Below are positions 17,027-26,685 of a stretch of DNA of 64,000 bases, one piece after another; position 1 is the first letter of the stretch; each line of letters begins with the position of its first letter. The notes under the pieces were generated by a model. It did no database searches. It saw nothing but the letters and a program-made list of their open reading frames with translations, and was not told where the DNA came from. The stretch comes from Clavibacter phaseoli (lineage in GTDB: Bacteria > Actinomycetota > Actinomycetes > Actinomycetales > Microbacteriaceae): NCBI RefSeq assembly GCF_021922925.1, contig NZ_CP040786.1:620001-684000 (forward strand). The letters are read 5' to 3'. A program made the translations under genes and the position numbers.

Positions 17027-17475
17027 TGGGCACGCGCATCGGCGTCGGCCTGATGAGCGCGCTCATGCTGCTCTACCTCGTCCTCCTGGGCCAACGAGCT
17101 GTGCTCTTCGTGCTCTCGGGCGAGCCCGTCGGCATCGCGGTGAGCGTCGGGCTCCTGATCCTGTCGCTCGTCGGTGCGTGGGCGCTGGTGCGCGAACTGT
17201 GGTTCGGCGTGCGCAGCGCACGCCTCGCGCGGATCCTCGACGAGGAGGGCGGGCTCCCCGTCGACGACCTGCCGACGCGCGCGAGCGGACGCCCGGTGCG
17301 CGAGGCCGCGGATGCGTCCTTCCCCGGCTACCAGGCTGAGGTGGAGCAGGATCCCGCGAGCTGGCGCGCGTGGTTCCGCCTCGGCCTCGCGTACGACGCG
17401 AGCGGGGACCGGCGTCGTGCGCGCGGGGCGATCCGCCGCGCGATCGCGCTGCAGGGCGCCGAGCCTGCCGCCTGA
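17026..17475 (+). CDS. Two-helix membrane protein with a C-terminal TPR-like unit
   Basis: 149 residues. Two hydrophobic helices (about 5-30 and 37-57) place it in the membrane. The C-terminal part WRAWFRLGLAYDASGDRRRARGAI reads as one tetratricopeptide-like helical hairpin, a protein-contact element. It starts at the last base of the dapB stop codon, so it is co-translated with dapB. Its function is unknown. Confidence 0.7.
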   Translation: MGTRIGVGLMSALMLLYLVLLGQRAVLFVLSGEPVGIAVSVGLLILSLVGAWALVRELWFGVRSARLARILDEEGGLPVDDLPTRASGRPVREAADASFPGYQAEVEQDPASWRAWFRLGLAYDASGDRRRARGAIRRAIALQGAEPAA

Positions 17476-17504
17476 GCGACCCTTCTCGCCCGGCAGCTGG
17501 CCGC

Positions 17505-18425
17505 TCAGCCCTTCGCGAGCAGCCGGTCGATGGCGAGCTCGACCGTGGGGTCGCGGAACGCGAACCCGTCGGCGAGCAGCTTCTCGGGCCGCGCCGGCTG
17601 GCTGGAGAGCAGCAGCTCCTGCCCGGCCTCCTGCAGCGCGAGGCGGATGAGGAACTCGGGCGCCGGCACCAGGTACGGCCGGTGCATGCGCTTCGCGAGG
17701 TGGCGCATGAGCCGGTCGGCCATGACGGGCTCGGGGCCGGTCAGGTTCACAGGTCCTGAGACGGACGACGTCAGCAGGTGCACGATGGCGGCGGCCTCGT
17801 CGCGGAGGGAGATCCACGGCCAGACCTGGCCTCCGGTGCCGAGCTTCCCGGCGAGCCCGAGGTTCGTGAGGAGCCGCAGCGGCGCGAGGGCGCCCGCCTG
17901 CGCGAGCACCAGGCCGGTGCGCAGGGTCACGACGCGCACGTCGGACGACGCCTGGAACGCCTCGGCCTCCCACGCCTCCACGACCTCGGCGAGGAACCCC
18001 GTCCCGCGCGGCGAGTCCTCGGTGAGGCGCTCGGCCGGGCGGTCGCCGTAGAAGCCCACGGCGGATCCGTTCAGCAGCGCCCGGGGCGGGTCCGCCGCCG
18101 CCGCGATGGCGCCGACGATCGTGCGGGTCGCCTGCACGCGCGACGAGCGGATCTCCTCCTGGTACGGCTTCGTCCAGGGCAGGCGGCTGATGGAGGCGCC
18201 CGAGAGGTTGACGACGGCGTCGACGCCGTCGAGCACCGCGGGATCCAGCCGGCCCTCGGCGGGCTGCCACTCGTGCTCGTCGGGCGACGACGGCGCGTGG
18301 CGCACGAGCGTCCGCACGTGATGGCCGGCGGCGTGCAGCTGCGCCTGCAGCTCGGTGCCGATCGTGCCCCCGGCGCCCGAGATGAGGACGGTGAGCGGAG
18401 CGGGGGATGCGGTGCTGTCGGACAT
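17505..18425 (-). CDS. TIGR01777-family NAD-dependent epimerase/dehydratase-like protein
   Basis: 306 residues of the atypical short-chain dehydrogenase fold. The dinucleotide loop ISGAGGTIGTELQAQL is at the N-terminus. VDAVVNLSGASI and NGSAVGFYGD follow, and the C-terminal DUF1731 region contains NLTGPEPV and a final FRDPTVELAIDRLL. These features define the TIGR01777/SulA-like (YfcH) group, whose substrate is unknown. ATG 18425 is convergent with the dapB operon and divergent from thyX. TAGGCT upstream on this strand could be its -10. Confidence 0.85.
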   Translation of the reverse strand: MSDSTASPAPLTVLISGAGGTIGTELQAQLHAAGHHVRTLVRHAPSSPDEHEWQPAEGRLDPAVLDGVDAVVNLSGASISRLPWTKPYQEEIRSSRVQATRTIVGAIAAAADPPRALLNGSAVGFYGDRPAERLTEDSPRGTGFLAEVVEAWEAEAFQASSDVRVVTLRTGLVLAQAGALAPLRLLTNLGLAGKLGTGGQVWPWISLRDEAAAIVHLLTSSVSGPVNLTGPEPVMADRLMRHLAKRMHRPYLVPAPEFLIRLALQEAGQELLLSSQPARPEKLLADGFAFRDPTVELAIDRLLAKG

Positions 18426-18517
18426 GGTCGAGCCCTTCGTCGGTGCCGCTCAGCCTAGGACGCGGCCCCGCGCGCCGGCCGGGAGGAGGCCGGCGCGGCC
18501 ACCCGACGGGCGTCGCG

Positions 18518-18523
18518 TACAGT
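18518..18523 (+). promoter_or_regulatory. -10 element for leaderless thyX
   Basis: TACAGT is 7 nt from GTG 18531. An earlier GTG at 18522 lies inside the hexamer and is therefore not the start. Confidence 0.55.
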
Positions 18524-18530
18524 GACGGTC

Positions 18531-19313
18531 GTGCCCCACGACGACATCGCCTTCCGCTCCGACATGACCGTGGAGCTCGTCCGCTCGAGCGCCCACGACT
18601 CCGACGTGATCTTCGCCGCCCGCGTCTCCACCGCCGGCGAGAAGACGCTCGAGCGCGCGCTCGACGAGCCCGACGACCAGGACCGCGCGCTCGAGGGCGA
18701 CGTCGACACGGAGGCGGAGGAGAAGCGGGTCAAGCGCGACCGCGGCCTCATCAACTACCTCATGCGCGACCGCCACGGCTCGCCATTCGAGCACAACTCG
18801 ATGACCTTCTACGTGCAGGCGCCGATCTTCGTGTTCCGCGAGTTCATGCGCCACCGCATGGCCTCCTACAACGAGGAGTCGGGCCGCTACAAGGAGCTCG
18901 ACGCGGTGTTCTACGTCCCCGGCCCCGAGCGCAACCTCGTGCAGGTCGGCAAGCCCGGCGCCTACGAGTTCCACGCGGGCAGCCCTGAGCAGACCGCGCT
19001 CGTGCAGGAGGAGACCCGACGCACGTCCGCCGAGGCGTACGCGTCCTACCAGCGGATGCTCGAGCAGGGCGTGGCCCGCGAGGTCGCCCGCATCGTGCTC
19101 CCGCTCAACATCTACTCGTCCATGTACGTCACGCTCAACGCGCGTGCGCTCATGAACTTCCTGTCGCTGCGCACGAAGCACGAGGACTCGACGTTCCCGA
19201 GCTTCCCGCAGCGGGAGATCGAGATGTGCGCCGAGAAGATGGAGACCGAGTTCGAGCGGCTCATGCCCCTGACGCACGCGGCCTTCCAGAAGAACGGCCG
19301 CGTCGCCCCGTAG
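18531..19313 (+). CDS. thyX: FAD-dependent thymidylate synthase ThyX
   Basis: 260 residues. ThyX methylates dUMP to dTMP with methylene-tetrahydrofolate, FAD and NADPH. The diagnostic RHRxxSxNEESxR motif is present as RHRMASYNEESGR near residue 108. FEHNSMTFYVQAPIFV and the C-terminal LNARALMNFLSLR also fit. It lies near dapB and dapA, a thyX-dapA neighbourhood common in actinobacteria. Whether thyA is also present in this genome cannot be seen. Confidence 0.95.
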   Translation: MPHDDIAFRSDMTVELVRSSAHDSDVIFAARVSTAGEKTLERALDEPDDQDRALEGDVDTEAEEKRVKRDRGLINYLMRDRHGSPFEHNSMTFYVQAPIFVFREFMRHRMASYNEESGRYKELDAVFYVPGPERNLVQVGKPGAYEFHAGSPEQTALVQEETRRTSAEAYASYQRMLEQGVAREVARIVLPLNIYSSMYVTLNARALMNFLSLRTKHEDSTFPSFPQREIEMCAEKMETEFERLMPLTHAAFQKNGRVAP

Positions 19314-19334
19314 CCCGCGGGGCGGCGCCGCCGC

Positions 19335-20585
19335 TCAGCCGATCCGCCGGCCGGCGCTCACGCGCACCGCATCCGGGTAGAGCGGCTTCGCCCCCGTGAC
19401 GGCGACCGCGATCACGTGCCCCCGGTCGCCGACCGCGACCGTGTAGCGGTCGCCGATGGCACCGGGGATCGTCGCGCCGTCGCGCAGCCAGCGGTAGGAG
19501 AGGGTCACCGGCGCGGGACGCCAGGAGCCCGGCCTCGCCGTCAGCTCGCGGCCGACCGCGGCGATGCCGCCGACGACCGGCGAGCCCGGGGTCAGCGCCC
19601 AGGGTCCGACGCGGGGCGTCGCGGCGGACGTGCGCTCGACCGAGATCCGGCCGGCGGCGGAACCGCGCACGACCACGGTGATCCGCGTGCCCGCGTCCTC
19701 CGGGCCCACCCGGTACGCGGGGCCGGTCTCCCCGGGGATCGGCACGCCGTCGCGCTCCCAGCGGTAGGTGAGCGTCACCGGCGCGGGGCGCCAGACGCCG
19801 GTCCGGACCGTCAGCGTCGTGCCGATGGCGGCGTGGCCGAGGATGGCCGGGATGGGCGCGGAGGTCAGGGCGACGGATCCGGGAGCGCTCGCCGTGGTGA
19901 TCCCGAGGAGCACGTAGCGGGCGATGTCGACGTTCCCGCCGAAGCGGAAGCTCAGCTGCACGGTCCGGTCGTAGCCGGGCTCGATCGTCGTCGAGCCGAC
20001 GGCGTCCGCGACGGTCTCGACCCCGGAGTCGAACGCCCAGGCCACCGAACGCTCCTCCGGCCAGCCGGCGAGCGCGGCGCGCACGTCCCACGAGACGGTG
20101 ATGCGCGGGCCGTCGACCGTGACGACGGGGGAGTACGGGGTGGGGTGGCCGAGCGAGCGCACGGCGACGGGCGCCGAGGCCGCGCCGACGACGGGCGTGC
20201 CGTCGACGACGCCCGCGGCGCGGAAGGCGATCGCGTGCGGGCCGGCGGGAGCGGCGACGCGGATCACCGCCGAGTCGAGCGGACCCGCGTACGCCGTCCG
20301 CCAGGACCCCGCGCCGTCGAGCAGGTACTCGAAGCGGGGCGACCGCAGGTCGAGCCCGCCCACGTCCAGGGAGACGTGGACCTCGATCGCGGGGACGTCG
20401 GTCACCTCGCCGCCCGCGACCACGTCGGGAGCGGGCAGCTGCGCTCCGGCGACGGCTGGGGCGAAGGGGAGCGGCGCACCTGACGCCGCCGTGGCCGGCG
20501 CGGCGCCGGCGAGGGATGCCCCGACGGCGAGCGCCAGGGTGAGGGCCAGGAGCGGCGAGGGCCGGCTCCGTGCCGAGGGGATCAT
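19335..20585 (-). CDS. Secreted protein with two C-terminal Ig-like repeats
   Basis: 416 residues with a signal peptide (about 1-34, ending ATAASG). The first 230 residues are predicted beta-rich, with two fibronectin/Ig-like stretches. The C-terminal part contains two copies of a repeat of about 80 residues, recognisable as WRPAPVTLTYRWERDGVPIP and WRPAPVTLSYRWLRDGATIP. Such repeats are common in surface proteins of Microbacteriaceae. No catalytic motif, sortase signal or lipobox is seen. ATG 20585 has GAGGCAGG upstream and is divergent from dapA. A surface-binding role is inferred only. Confidence 0.75.
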   Translation of the reverse strand: MIPSARSRPSPLLALTLALAVGASLAGAAPATAASGAPLPFAPAVAGAQLPAPDVVAGGEVTDVPAIEVHVSLDVGGLDLRSPRFEYLLDGAGSWRTAYAGPLDSAVIRVAAPAGPHAIAFRAAGVVDGTPVVGAASAPVAVRSLGHPTPYSPVVTVDGPRITVSWDVRAALAGWPEERSVAWAFDSGVETVADAVGSTTIEPGYDRTVQLSFRFGGNVDIARYVLLGITTASAPGSVALTSAPIPAILGHAAIGTTLTVRTGVWRPAPVTLTYRWERDGVPIPGETGPAYRVGPEDAGTRITVVVRGSAAGRISVERTSAATPRVGPWALTPGSPVVGGIAAVGRELTARPGSWRPAPVTLSYRWLRDGATIPGAIGDRYTVAVGDRGHVIAVAVTGAKPLYPDAVRVSAGRRIG

Positions 20586-20713
20586 GGCGGGACCTGCCTC
20601 TTCCGGGACGTCGTCGTCCCGTGCGAAGGCTGCTCGCGATCCCGCCGTCGCGCATCCCCCCGTACGGGGGCGTCCGGACGCGCGATCCCCCCGCCCGGCG
20701 GCGGTCCGCCCGT

Positions 20714-20719
20714 TACGAT
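20714..20719 (+). promoter_or_regulatory. -10 element for leaderless dapA
   Basis: TACGAT precedes GTG 20727 by 7 nt. The ATG at 20718 overlaps the hexamer and is rejected as the start. Confidence 0.55.
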
Positions 20720-20726
20720 GGAGCGC

Positions 20727-21701
20727 GTGTCCACAGAGAACCCGTTCGGCCAGGTCCTGGTGGCGCTCGTCACCCCGTTCACCGCCGATGGCGAGGTCGA
20801 CTGGGCGGGCGTCGAGAAGCACATGGACGACGTCATCGTCGCCGGCGCGGACGGCATCGTCGTCACGGGCACCACGGGCGAGACCAGCACGCTGACCGAC
20901 CCGGAGAAGATCAAGCTCGTCGAGGTCGGCCGCTCCGTGAGCGCCGGCCGGGCGAAGATCATCACGGGCGGCGGATCCAACGAGACCGCGCACGCCATGC
21001 AGCTCGCCCGCCAGAGCGAGAAGGCCGGCGCCGACGGCAACATGATCGTCACGCCGTACTACAACAAGCCCACGCAGGCCGGCGTCCTCACGCACTTCCG
21101 CATGATCGCGGACGCGACCGACCTCCCGGTCATCCTCTACGACATCCCCGGCCGCACGGGCATCCCCATCCAGTACGAGACGATCCTCCGCGCCGCGAAG
21201 CACCCGAACATCCTCGCCGTGAAGGACGCCAAGGGCGACCTCGCGCAGGCCAGCCGCGTGCTCAACCAGACCGGCCTCATGTACTTCGCGGGCGACGACG
21301 CGAACGCGCTGCCGACCCTCGCGATCGGCGGCACCGGCCTCATCGGCGTCACCGCCAACATCACCGCGACCCCGTACCGCACCATGGTCGACGCCGTGAA
21401 CGCGGGCGACCTGGCCGCCGCGACGCACGCGCACCAGCAGCTCGAGCCGCTCGTCCGCGCGGTCATGACCCACGTGCCCGGCACGGTCGCGGCGAAGTAC
21501 ATCCTCCACGGCCTCGGCCGCATCGGCAGCCCCCGCGTCCGCCTGCCCCTCGTGGGGCCGGAGGAGTGGGAGGCCGCCCAGATCGAGGACGAGATCGACC
21601 TCGTCCGCGACGTCCCCGGCGTCGACTTCCGCAACTTCCGCCCCGACCGCAACGCCGCCGCAGGCGGAGCGCTGCCCCAGGTCGCCGGCACCACGCGCTG
21701 A
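20727..21701 (+). CDS. dapA: 4-hydroxy-tetrahydrodipicolinate synthase
   Basis: 324 residues of a class I aldolase-type TIM barrel. DapA condenses pyruvate with aspartate semialdehyde, the first committed step to lysine. GTTGETSTL binds the substrate carboxylate, the Tyr in ILYDIPGRTGIP takes part in proton relay, and the Schiff-base Lys lies in LAVKDAKGDL. The C-terminus is slightly longer than usual (tail rich in Gly/Ala). RNase J follows about 58 nt downstream with its own ribosome site; dapA-rnj is a widespread arrangement and probably one transcript. Confidence 0.95.
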   Translation: MSTENPFGQVLVALVTPFTADGEVDWAGVEKHMDDVIVAGADGIVVTGTTGETSTLTDPEKIKLVEVGRSVSAGRAKIITGGGSNETAHAMQLARQSEKAGADGNMIVTPYYNKPTQAGVLTHFRMIADATDLPVILYDIPGRTGIPIQYETILRAAKHPNILAVKDAKGDLAQASRVLNQTGLMYFAGDDANALPTLAIGGTGLIGVTANITATPYRTMVDAVNAGDLAAATHAHQQLEPLVRAVMTHVPGTVAAKYILHGLGRIGSPRVRLPLVGPEEWEAAQIEDEIDLVRDVPGVDFRNFRPDRNAAAGGALPQVAGTTR

Positions 21702-21759
21702 CGCGCGCCCCGAGCATCCCCGCCGGCCGCATCGGCCGCACCGTCATCAGAGGAGTCCC

Positions 21760-23436
21760 ATGCCCCACGGCGTCTACGACCCGCCCGAGCTCAAGCCCGG
21801 CACGCTGCGCATCACGCCCATCGGCGGCCTCGGCGAGATCGGCCGCAACATGACCACGTTCGAGATCGACGGCAAGATCCTCGTCGTCGACTGCGGCGTG
21901 CTCTTCCCCGAGGAGCACCAGCCGGGCGTCGACCTGATCCTCCCCGACTTCTCCTCCATCGCGGACCGCCTGGACGACGTCGTCGGCGTCGTGCTCACGC
22001 ACGGCCACGAGGACCACATCGGCGCGGTGCCGTACCTCCTCAAGCTCAAGCGGGACATCCCGCTGATCGGCTCCGGCCTCACGCTCGCCCTCATCGAGGC
22101 GAAGCTCAAGGAGCACCGGATCACGCCGTACACGTTCCAGGTGAAGGAGGGCGACCGCGAGCGCCTCGGGCCGTTCGAGCTCGAGTTCGTCGCCGTCAAC
22201 CACTCCATCCCGGACGCGCTGGCCGTCGCCATCACGACCGAGGCCGGCCGCGTGCTGCACACCGGCGACTTCAAGATGGACCAGCTGCCGCTCGACGACC
22301 GGATCACCGACCTCCGCGCCTTCGCGCGCCTCGGCGAGGCCGGCATCGACCTCTTCATGTCGGACTCCACCAACGCCGACGTGCCCGGCTTCACGCCCAC
22401 CGAGCGCTCGATCGGCCCGGTGCTCGAGGCCGTCATCTCGAAGGCGCCGCGCCGCGTCATCGTCGCGAGCTTCTCCAGCCACGTGCACCGCGTGCAGCAG
22501 GTGCTCGACGCGGCGCACGCGAACGGCCGCCGCGTCGCGTTCATCGGCCGCTCCATGATCCGCAACATGACCATCGCGGCCGACCTCGGCTACCTCAAGG
22601 TGCCGGACGGGGTCCTCATCGACTCCAAGAAGGCCGTCAACCTGCCGGACCACGAGATCGTCTACATGAGCACGGGCTCGCAGGGCGAGCCGATGGCGGT
22701 GCTCAGCCGGATGGCCAACCTCGAGCACCAGATCGAGATCGGGCAGGACGACACCGTCATCCTCGCGTCGAGCCTCATCCCGGGCAACGAGAACGCCGTC
22801 TACCGCGTGATCAACGGGCTCACGAAGCTCGGCGCGAACGTGGTGCACAAGGCCAACGCGAAGGTCCACGTCTCGGGCCACGCGGCCGCGGGCGAGCTGC
22901 TCTACTGCTACAACATCCTCAAGCCGCGCAACGTCCTGCCGGTGCACGGCGAGTACCGCCACCTGGTCGCGAACCAGCAGCTGGCGATCCAGACCGGCGT
23001 GCCGGAGCGCAACACGTTCCTCGCGGAGGACGGCACCGTCCTCGACATGAAGGACGGGCACGTGCGCGTCACGGGCCAGCTCGACGTCGGCTACGTGTAC
23101 GTCGACGGGTCGACCGTGGGCGAGATCACCGACGCCGACCTCAAGGACCGCCGCATCCTCTCCGAGGAGGGCTTCGTCACGATCTTCGCGGTCGTCGAGC
23201 CGCAGACCGGCAAGGTCATCGTCGGCCCGGAGATCGAGGCGCGCGGCTTCGCCGAGGACAGCAAGGTGTTCGACAGCGTCAAGCCGCTCGTCGTCAAGGC
23301 GCTCGCGGAGGCCGCGGCCAACGGCACGCGCGACACGCACGCGTACTCCCAGGTCGTGCGCCGCACGGTCGGCCGATGGGTCAACTCGTCGCACCGCCGC
23401 CGCCCGATGATCATCCCGGTGGTCATCGAGGCCTAG
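21760..23436 (+). CDS. rnj: Ribonuclease J
   Basis: 558 residues. RNase J combines endonuclease and 5' to 3' exonuclease activities in mRNA and rRNA processing. The metallo-beta-lactamase motif HGHEDHIG lies near residue 80 and other metal ligands in HTGDFKMD. The beta-CASP part has SDSTNAD and ASFSSHVHR, and HVSGHA and PVHGEYRH come later. The length is typical. AGAGGAG lies before ATG 21760. A strong terminator follows at 23472-23503. Confidence 0.96.
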   Translation: MPHGVYDPPELKPGTLRITPIGGLGEIGRNMTTFEIDGKILVVDCGVLFPEEHQPGVDLILPDFSSIADRLDDVVGVVLTHGHEDHIGAVPYLLKLKRDIPLIGSGLTLALIEAKLKEHRITPYTFQVKEGDRERLGPFELEFVAVNHSIPDALAVAITTEAGRVLHTGDFKMDQLPLDDRITDLRAFARLGEAGIDLFMSDSTNADVPGFTPTERSIGPVLEAVISKAPRRVIVASFSSHVHRVQQVLDAAHANGRRVAFIGRSMIRNMTIAADLGYLKVPDGVLIDSKKAVNLPDHEIVYMSTGSQGEPMAVLSRMANLEHQIEIGQDDTVILASSLIPGNENAVYRVINGLTKLGANVVHKANAKVHVSGHAAAGELLYCYNILKPRNVLPVHGEYRHLVANQQLAIQTGVPERNTFLAEDGTVLDMKDGHVRVTGQLDVGYVYVDGSTVGEITDADLKDRRILSEEGFVTIFAVVEPQTGKVIVGPEIEARGFAEDSKVFDSVKPLVVKALAEAAANGTRDTHAYSQVVRRTVGRWVNSSHRRRPMIIPVVIEA

Positions 23437-23471
23437 GCCGTCGGCCGGCGGGTGCCGGCGCGCAGCGCGTC

Positions 23472-23503
23472 CGGAGGGGGCGGGGGAGACCCCGCCCCCT
23501 CCG
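23472..23503 (+). terminator. Strong terminator after rnj
   Basis: CGGAGGGGGCGGGG and CCCCGCCCCCTCCG form a perfect 14-bp stem with a GAGA tetraloop. No T tract follows. Confidence 0.8.
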
Positions 23504-23595
23504 TCGCGCGTGCCGTCCGCGCTCGTCCGCGAGACCCCCGGACGGGGGTGGGCATGTCATCCCCGTGGACGAAGCGCCGCGCGCGCCGCCGCCCC

Positions 23596-23601
23596 TAGCG
23601 T
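23596..23601 (+). promoter_or_regulatory. Putative -10 of the ABC exporter operon
   Basis: TAGCGT lies 48 nt before ATG 23650; a GAAGGAG ribosome site (23638-23644) follows, so this operon has a normal short leader. Confidence 0.45.
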
Positions 23602-23649
23602 CGGAGGCGACCGGACGGGCCGCTGGGGACCGCCGGGGAAGGAGCGGCC

Positions 23650-24671
23650 ATGGGCGTCTGGCGGAGATGGATCCTCCCGATCACGAGGCTCGTCGTGCTC
23701 GCCGCGATCGCCGTGGCGCTCGTGCGCATGGCGTTCTTCGGCACCACGACGGAGGAGACCGCGGAGGTGCCGACCGGCTCGGTCGTCGTGTCGCAGGTGC
23801 CCGCGTCCATCGCGACCGTGGTCAACGACGTGACGGTGAAGGGCAGCATCCAGCCGGATCCCGACGTGGCCGTCAAGGCGACGCTGCAGGGGAAGGTCTC
23901 GAAGATCGTCGCGGGGCAGGGCGCCACGCTCCAGGCGGGCGACCCGATCCTCGTCATCCGCCAGGAGACGCCGGTGGATCCGGTGGTCGCGGCGGACGGG
24001 ACGGTCACGCAGCCGAAGCCCAAGGTCGTCACCGAGACGGTCATCGCCTCCGCCGCGGGGTCGCTCGCGGAGCTCGGCGTGCTGGTCGGCCAGGAGGTCG
24101 CCGTGGGCGACGCGGTCGGCCGCATCGCGCCGCCCACCTTCCGCGCGACGGCCGCGCTGACCGCCGAGGAGCAGTACCGGCTCGTCACGCAGCCGACGGC
24201 CGCCACGGTCGCCATCACCTCGGGCCCCGCGCCCTTCGAGTGCTCCGACCTGCGCATCGGGCAGCAGGCGGCGTCCTCCGGCGAGGGCGCGGGCGCGACG
24301 GGCGGCACCGGCGCCGGATCCACCGGCGGCACCGAGTCGGCCTCCACCGGCGCCACCGTCTCCTGCGCCGTCCCCGCCGGGACGCGCGTCTTCCCGGGTC
24401 TCGCGGCCGACATCACGATCCCCGCGGGCGAGGCGCCCGACGTCCTGACGCTCCCGACCACCGCCGTCGAGGGCCTCGCCGACACGGGCAACGTGTGGAT
24501 CGCCTCCGACGGCGGCGAGCCGGAGGAGCGCGCGGTCGGCCTCGGGATCAGCGACGGGAAGGTCGTGCAGATCACGTCGGGCCTCGCCGAGGGCGACATG
24601 GTGCTCGAGTTCGTGCCCGGGGCGCCCGCCCCCGAGGACGACGCGATGCTGATGCAGGGCGGGTACGGCGG

Positions 24672-24675
<4 letters not shown>
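23650..24675 (+). CDS. Membrane-anchored adaptor of a MacB-like ABC exporter
   Basis: 341 residues. One N-terminal transmembrane helix (about 10-31) is followed by an extracytoplasmic part with two half-motifs of a biotinyl-lipoyl-like domain (SKIVAGQGATLQAGDPILVI and AELGVLVGQEVAVGDAVGRI). This is the layout of HlyD/MacA-type periplasmic adaptors. Between two Cys residues (FECSDLRIG and VSCAVPAG) there is a Gly/Ser/Thr-rich insert of about 35 residues. The C-terminal barrel has LPTTAVEGLADTGNVW. It is followed by ATPase and permease genes with overlapping codons, so the three form one transporter. Confidence 0.82.
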
Positions 24676-25375
<700 letters not shown>

Positions 25376-25379
<4 letters not shown>

Positions 25380-26608
25380 GCGGCTGGCTCGCCCGCACGG
25401 GCACCGGCCTCGTCGGCGCGGTCGTCGAGGCCTGGGCGGAGCTGCGGATCCATCGCACGCGCGTCCTCCTCTCCCTCATCGGCGTCGCGGTCGCCGTCGC
25501 CGCCATCACCTCCGTCGTCGGCCTCGGCGCGGTCGTGCAGCAGTCCCAGACCGAGCAGATGGAGCGGCAGTCGGGGCGTCCCGCGTCGCTGTCCGTCTCG
25601 ATGTACTCCGAGACCGGCACCGGCATGCCGTACGAGGACCAGCGCGCGCTCCTCGCCGACATCGCCGACCGGTACGGCATCACGTGGTCGACCGTCATCG
25701 GATCCGCGCCGCTGCGCGTGGAGCTCCCCGGCGGCACCGTGCAGGTCTACGCGACCGTGGTGGATCCCGACTACGGCCAGATGCGCCGCGTCGACGTGAC
25801 CGAGGGGCGCTGGTTCGCCGACCGCGACGCCGACCTCCTCGCCCCCGCCCTCGTCGTGAACCGCGCGTTCCTCGCGAGCATCGGCTCGCCCGAGGTCGCG
25901 ACGCACCCCACGGTCGTGCTGCAGGGGGATCAGGGCGACAGCACGGCCGTGATCGTCGGCGCCGTCCCGGACCAGTACGCGGAGGAGGGGCCGTCGATGT
26001 TCGTCCTGTCCTCCACCGCCGAGCGCGTCCTCGGCCAGGAGGCGCTCACCGCCATGCAGCCGCAGATGGAGCTGTGGGTGCCCGAGGCGGAGTCGGACGG
26101 GCTCACCGCGGTCATCCAGTCGGACGTCGCGGCGTCCGCTCCCGACGGCGTGCAGGCCAACGTGAGCCGGAACGACTACGGCACGTACGACTACGACCCG
26201 CTGCTGTCGCTCAAGATCCTCGTCGGGGGAGTGGCCGGCCTCGTGCTCCTGCTCGGCGCGCTCGGCCTCGTGAACATCTCGCTCGTGACGGTGAAGCAGC
26301 GGATCCGCGAGATCGGCGTGCGGCGCAGCTTCGGCGCGAGCGCGGGCCGGGTGTTCTTCGCCGTGATGATGGAGAGCATCGTGGCCACGGTCGCCGCGGG
26401 CGTCGTCGGCGTCATGGCCGCGGTGGCGATCGTCAAGAACCCGTGGATCCTCTCGTTCGTCGCCTCGGGCGTCACCGAGTTCCCGCCGTTCCCGCTCTCG
26501 GCGGCGCTCCTCGGGCTCGGCGCCTCGCTCGCCGTCGGGGCGATCGCGGGCCTGCTGCCGGCCCTCGTCGCGGTGCGCGTGTCGGTCATCGACGCGATCC
26601 GGTACTGA
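25376..26608 (+). CDS. ABC transporter permease (MacB/FtsX type)
   Basis: 410 residues. The N-terminal helix (about 25-50) is followed by a large extracytoplasmic MacB-type core domain of about 220 residues. Three more transmembrane helices follow, the first near 282-305, with the FtsX-like loop [18 protein letters not shown] between helices 2 and 3. This topology defines MacB/FtsX permeases, which export peptides, lipids or antibiotics, or relay force. It completes a three-gene operon with the adaptor and ATPase. Substrate unknown. Confidence 0.9.
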
Positions 26609-26672
26609 TGCCGGGGCCGGGCGGGGAGCGTCCCGCCCGGCCCGGCGGACCGCCCGCGACGGCGGCGCGGGA

Positions 26673-26678
26673 TAACGT
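26673..26678 (+). promoter_or_regulatory. -10 element for leaderless ftsK
   Basis: TAACGT is separated from ATG 26686 by 7 nt. Confidence 0.55.
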
Positions 26679-26685
26679 GGGTCGC

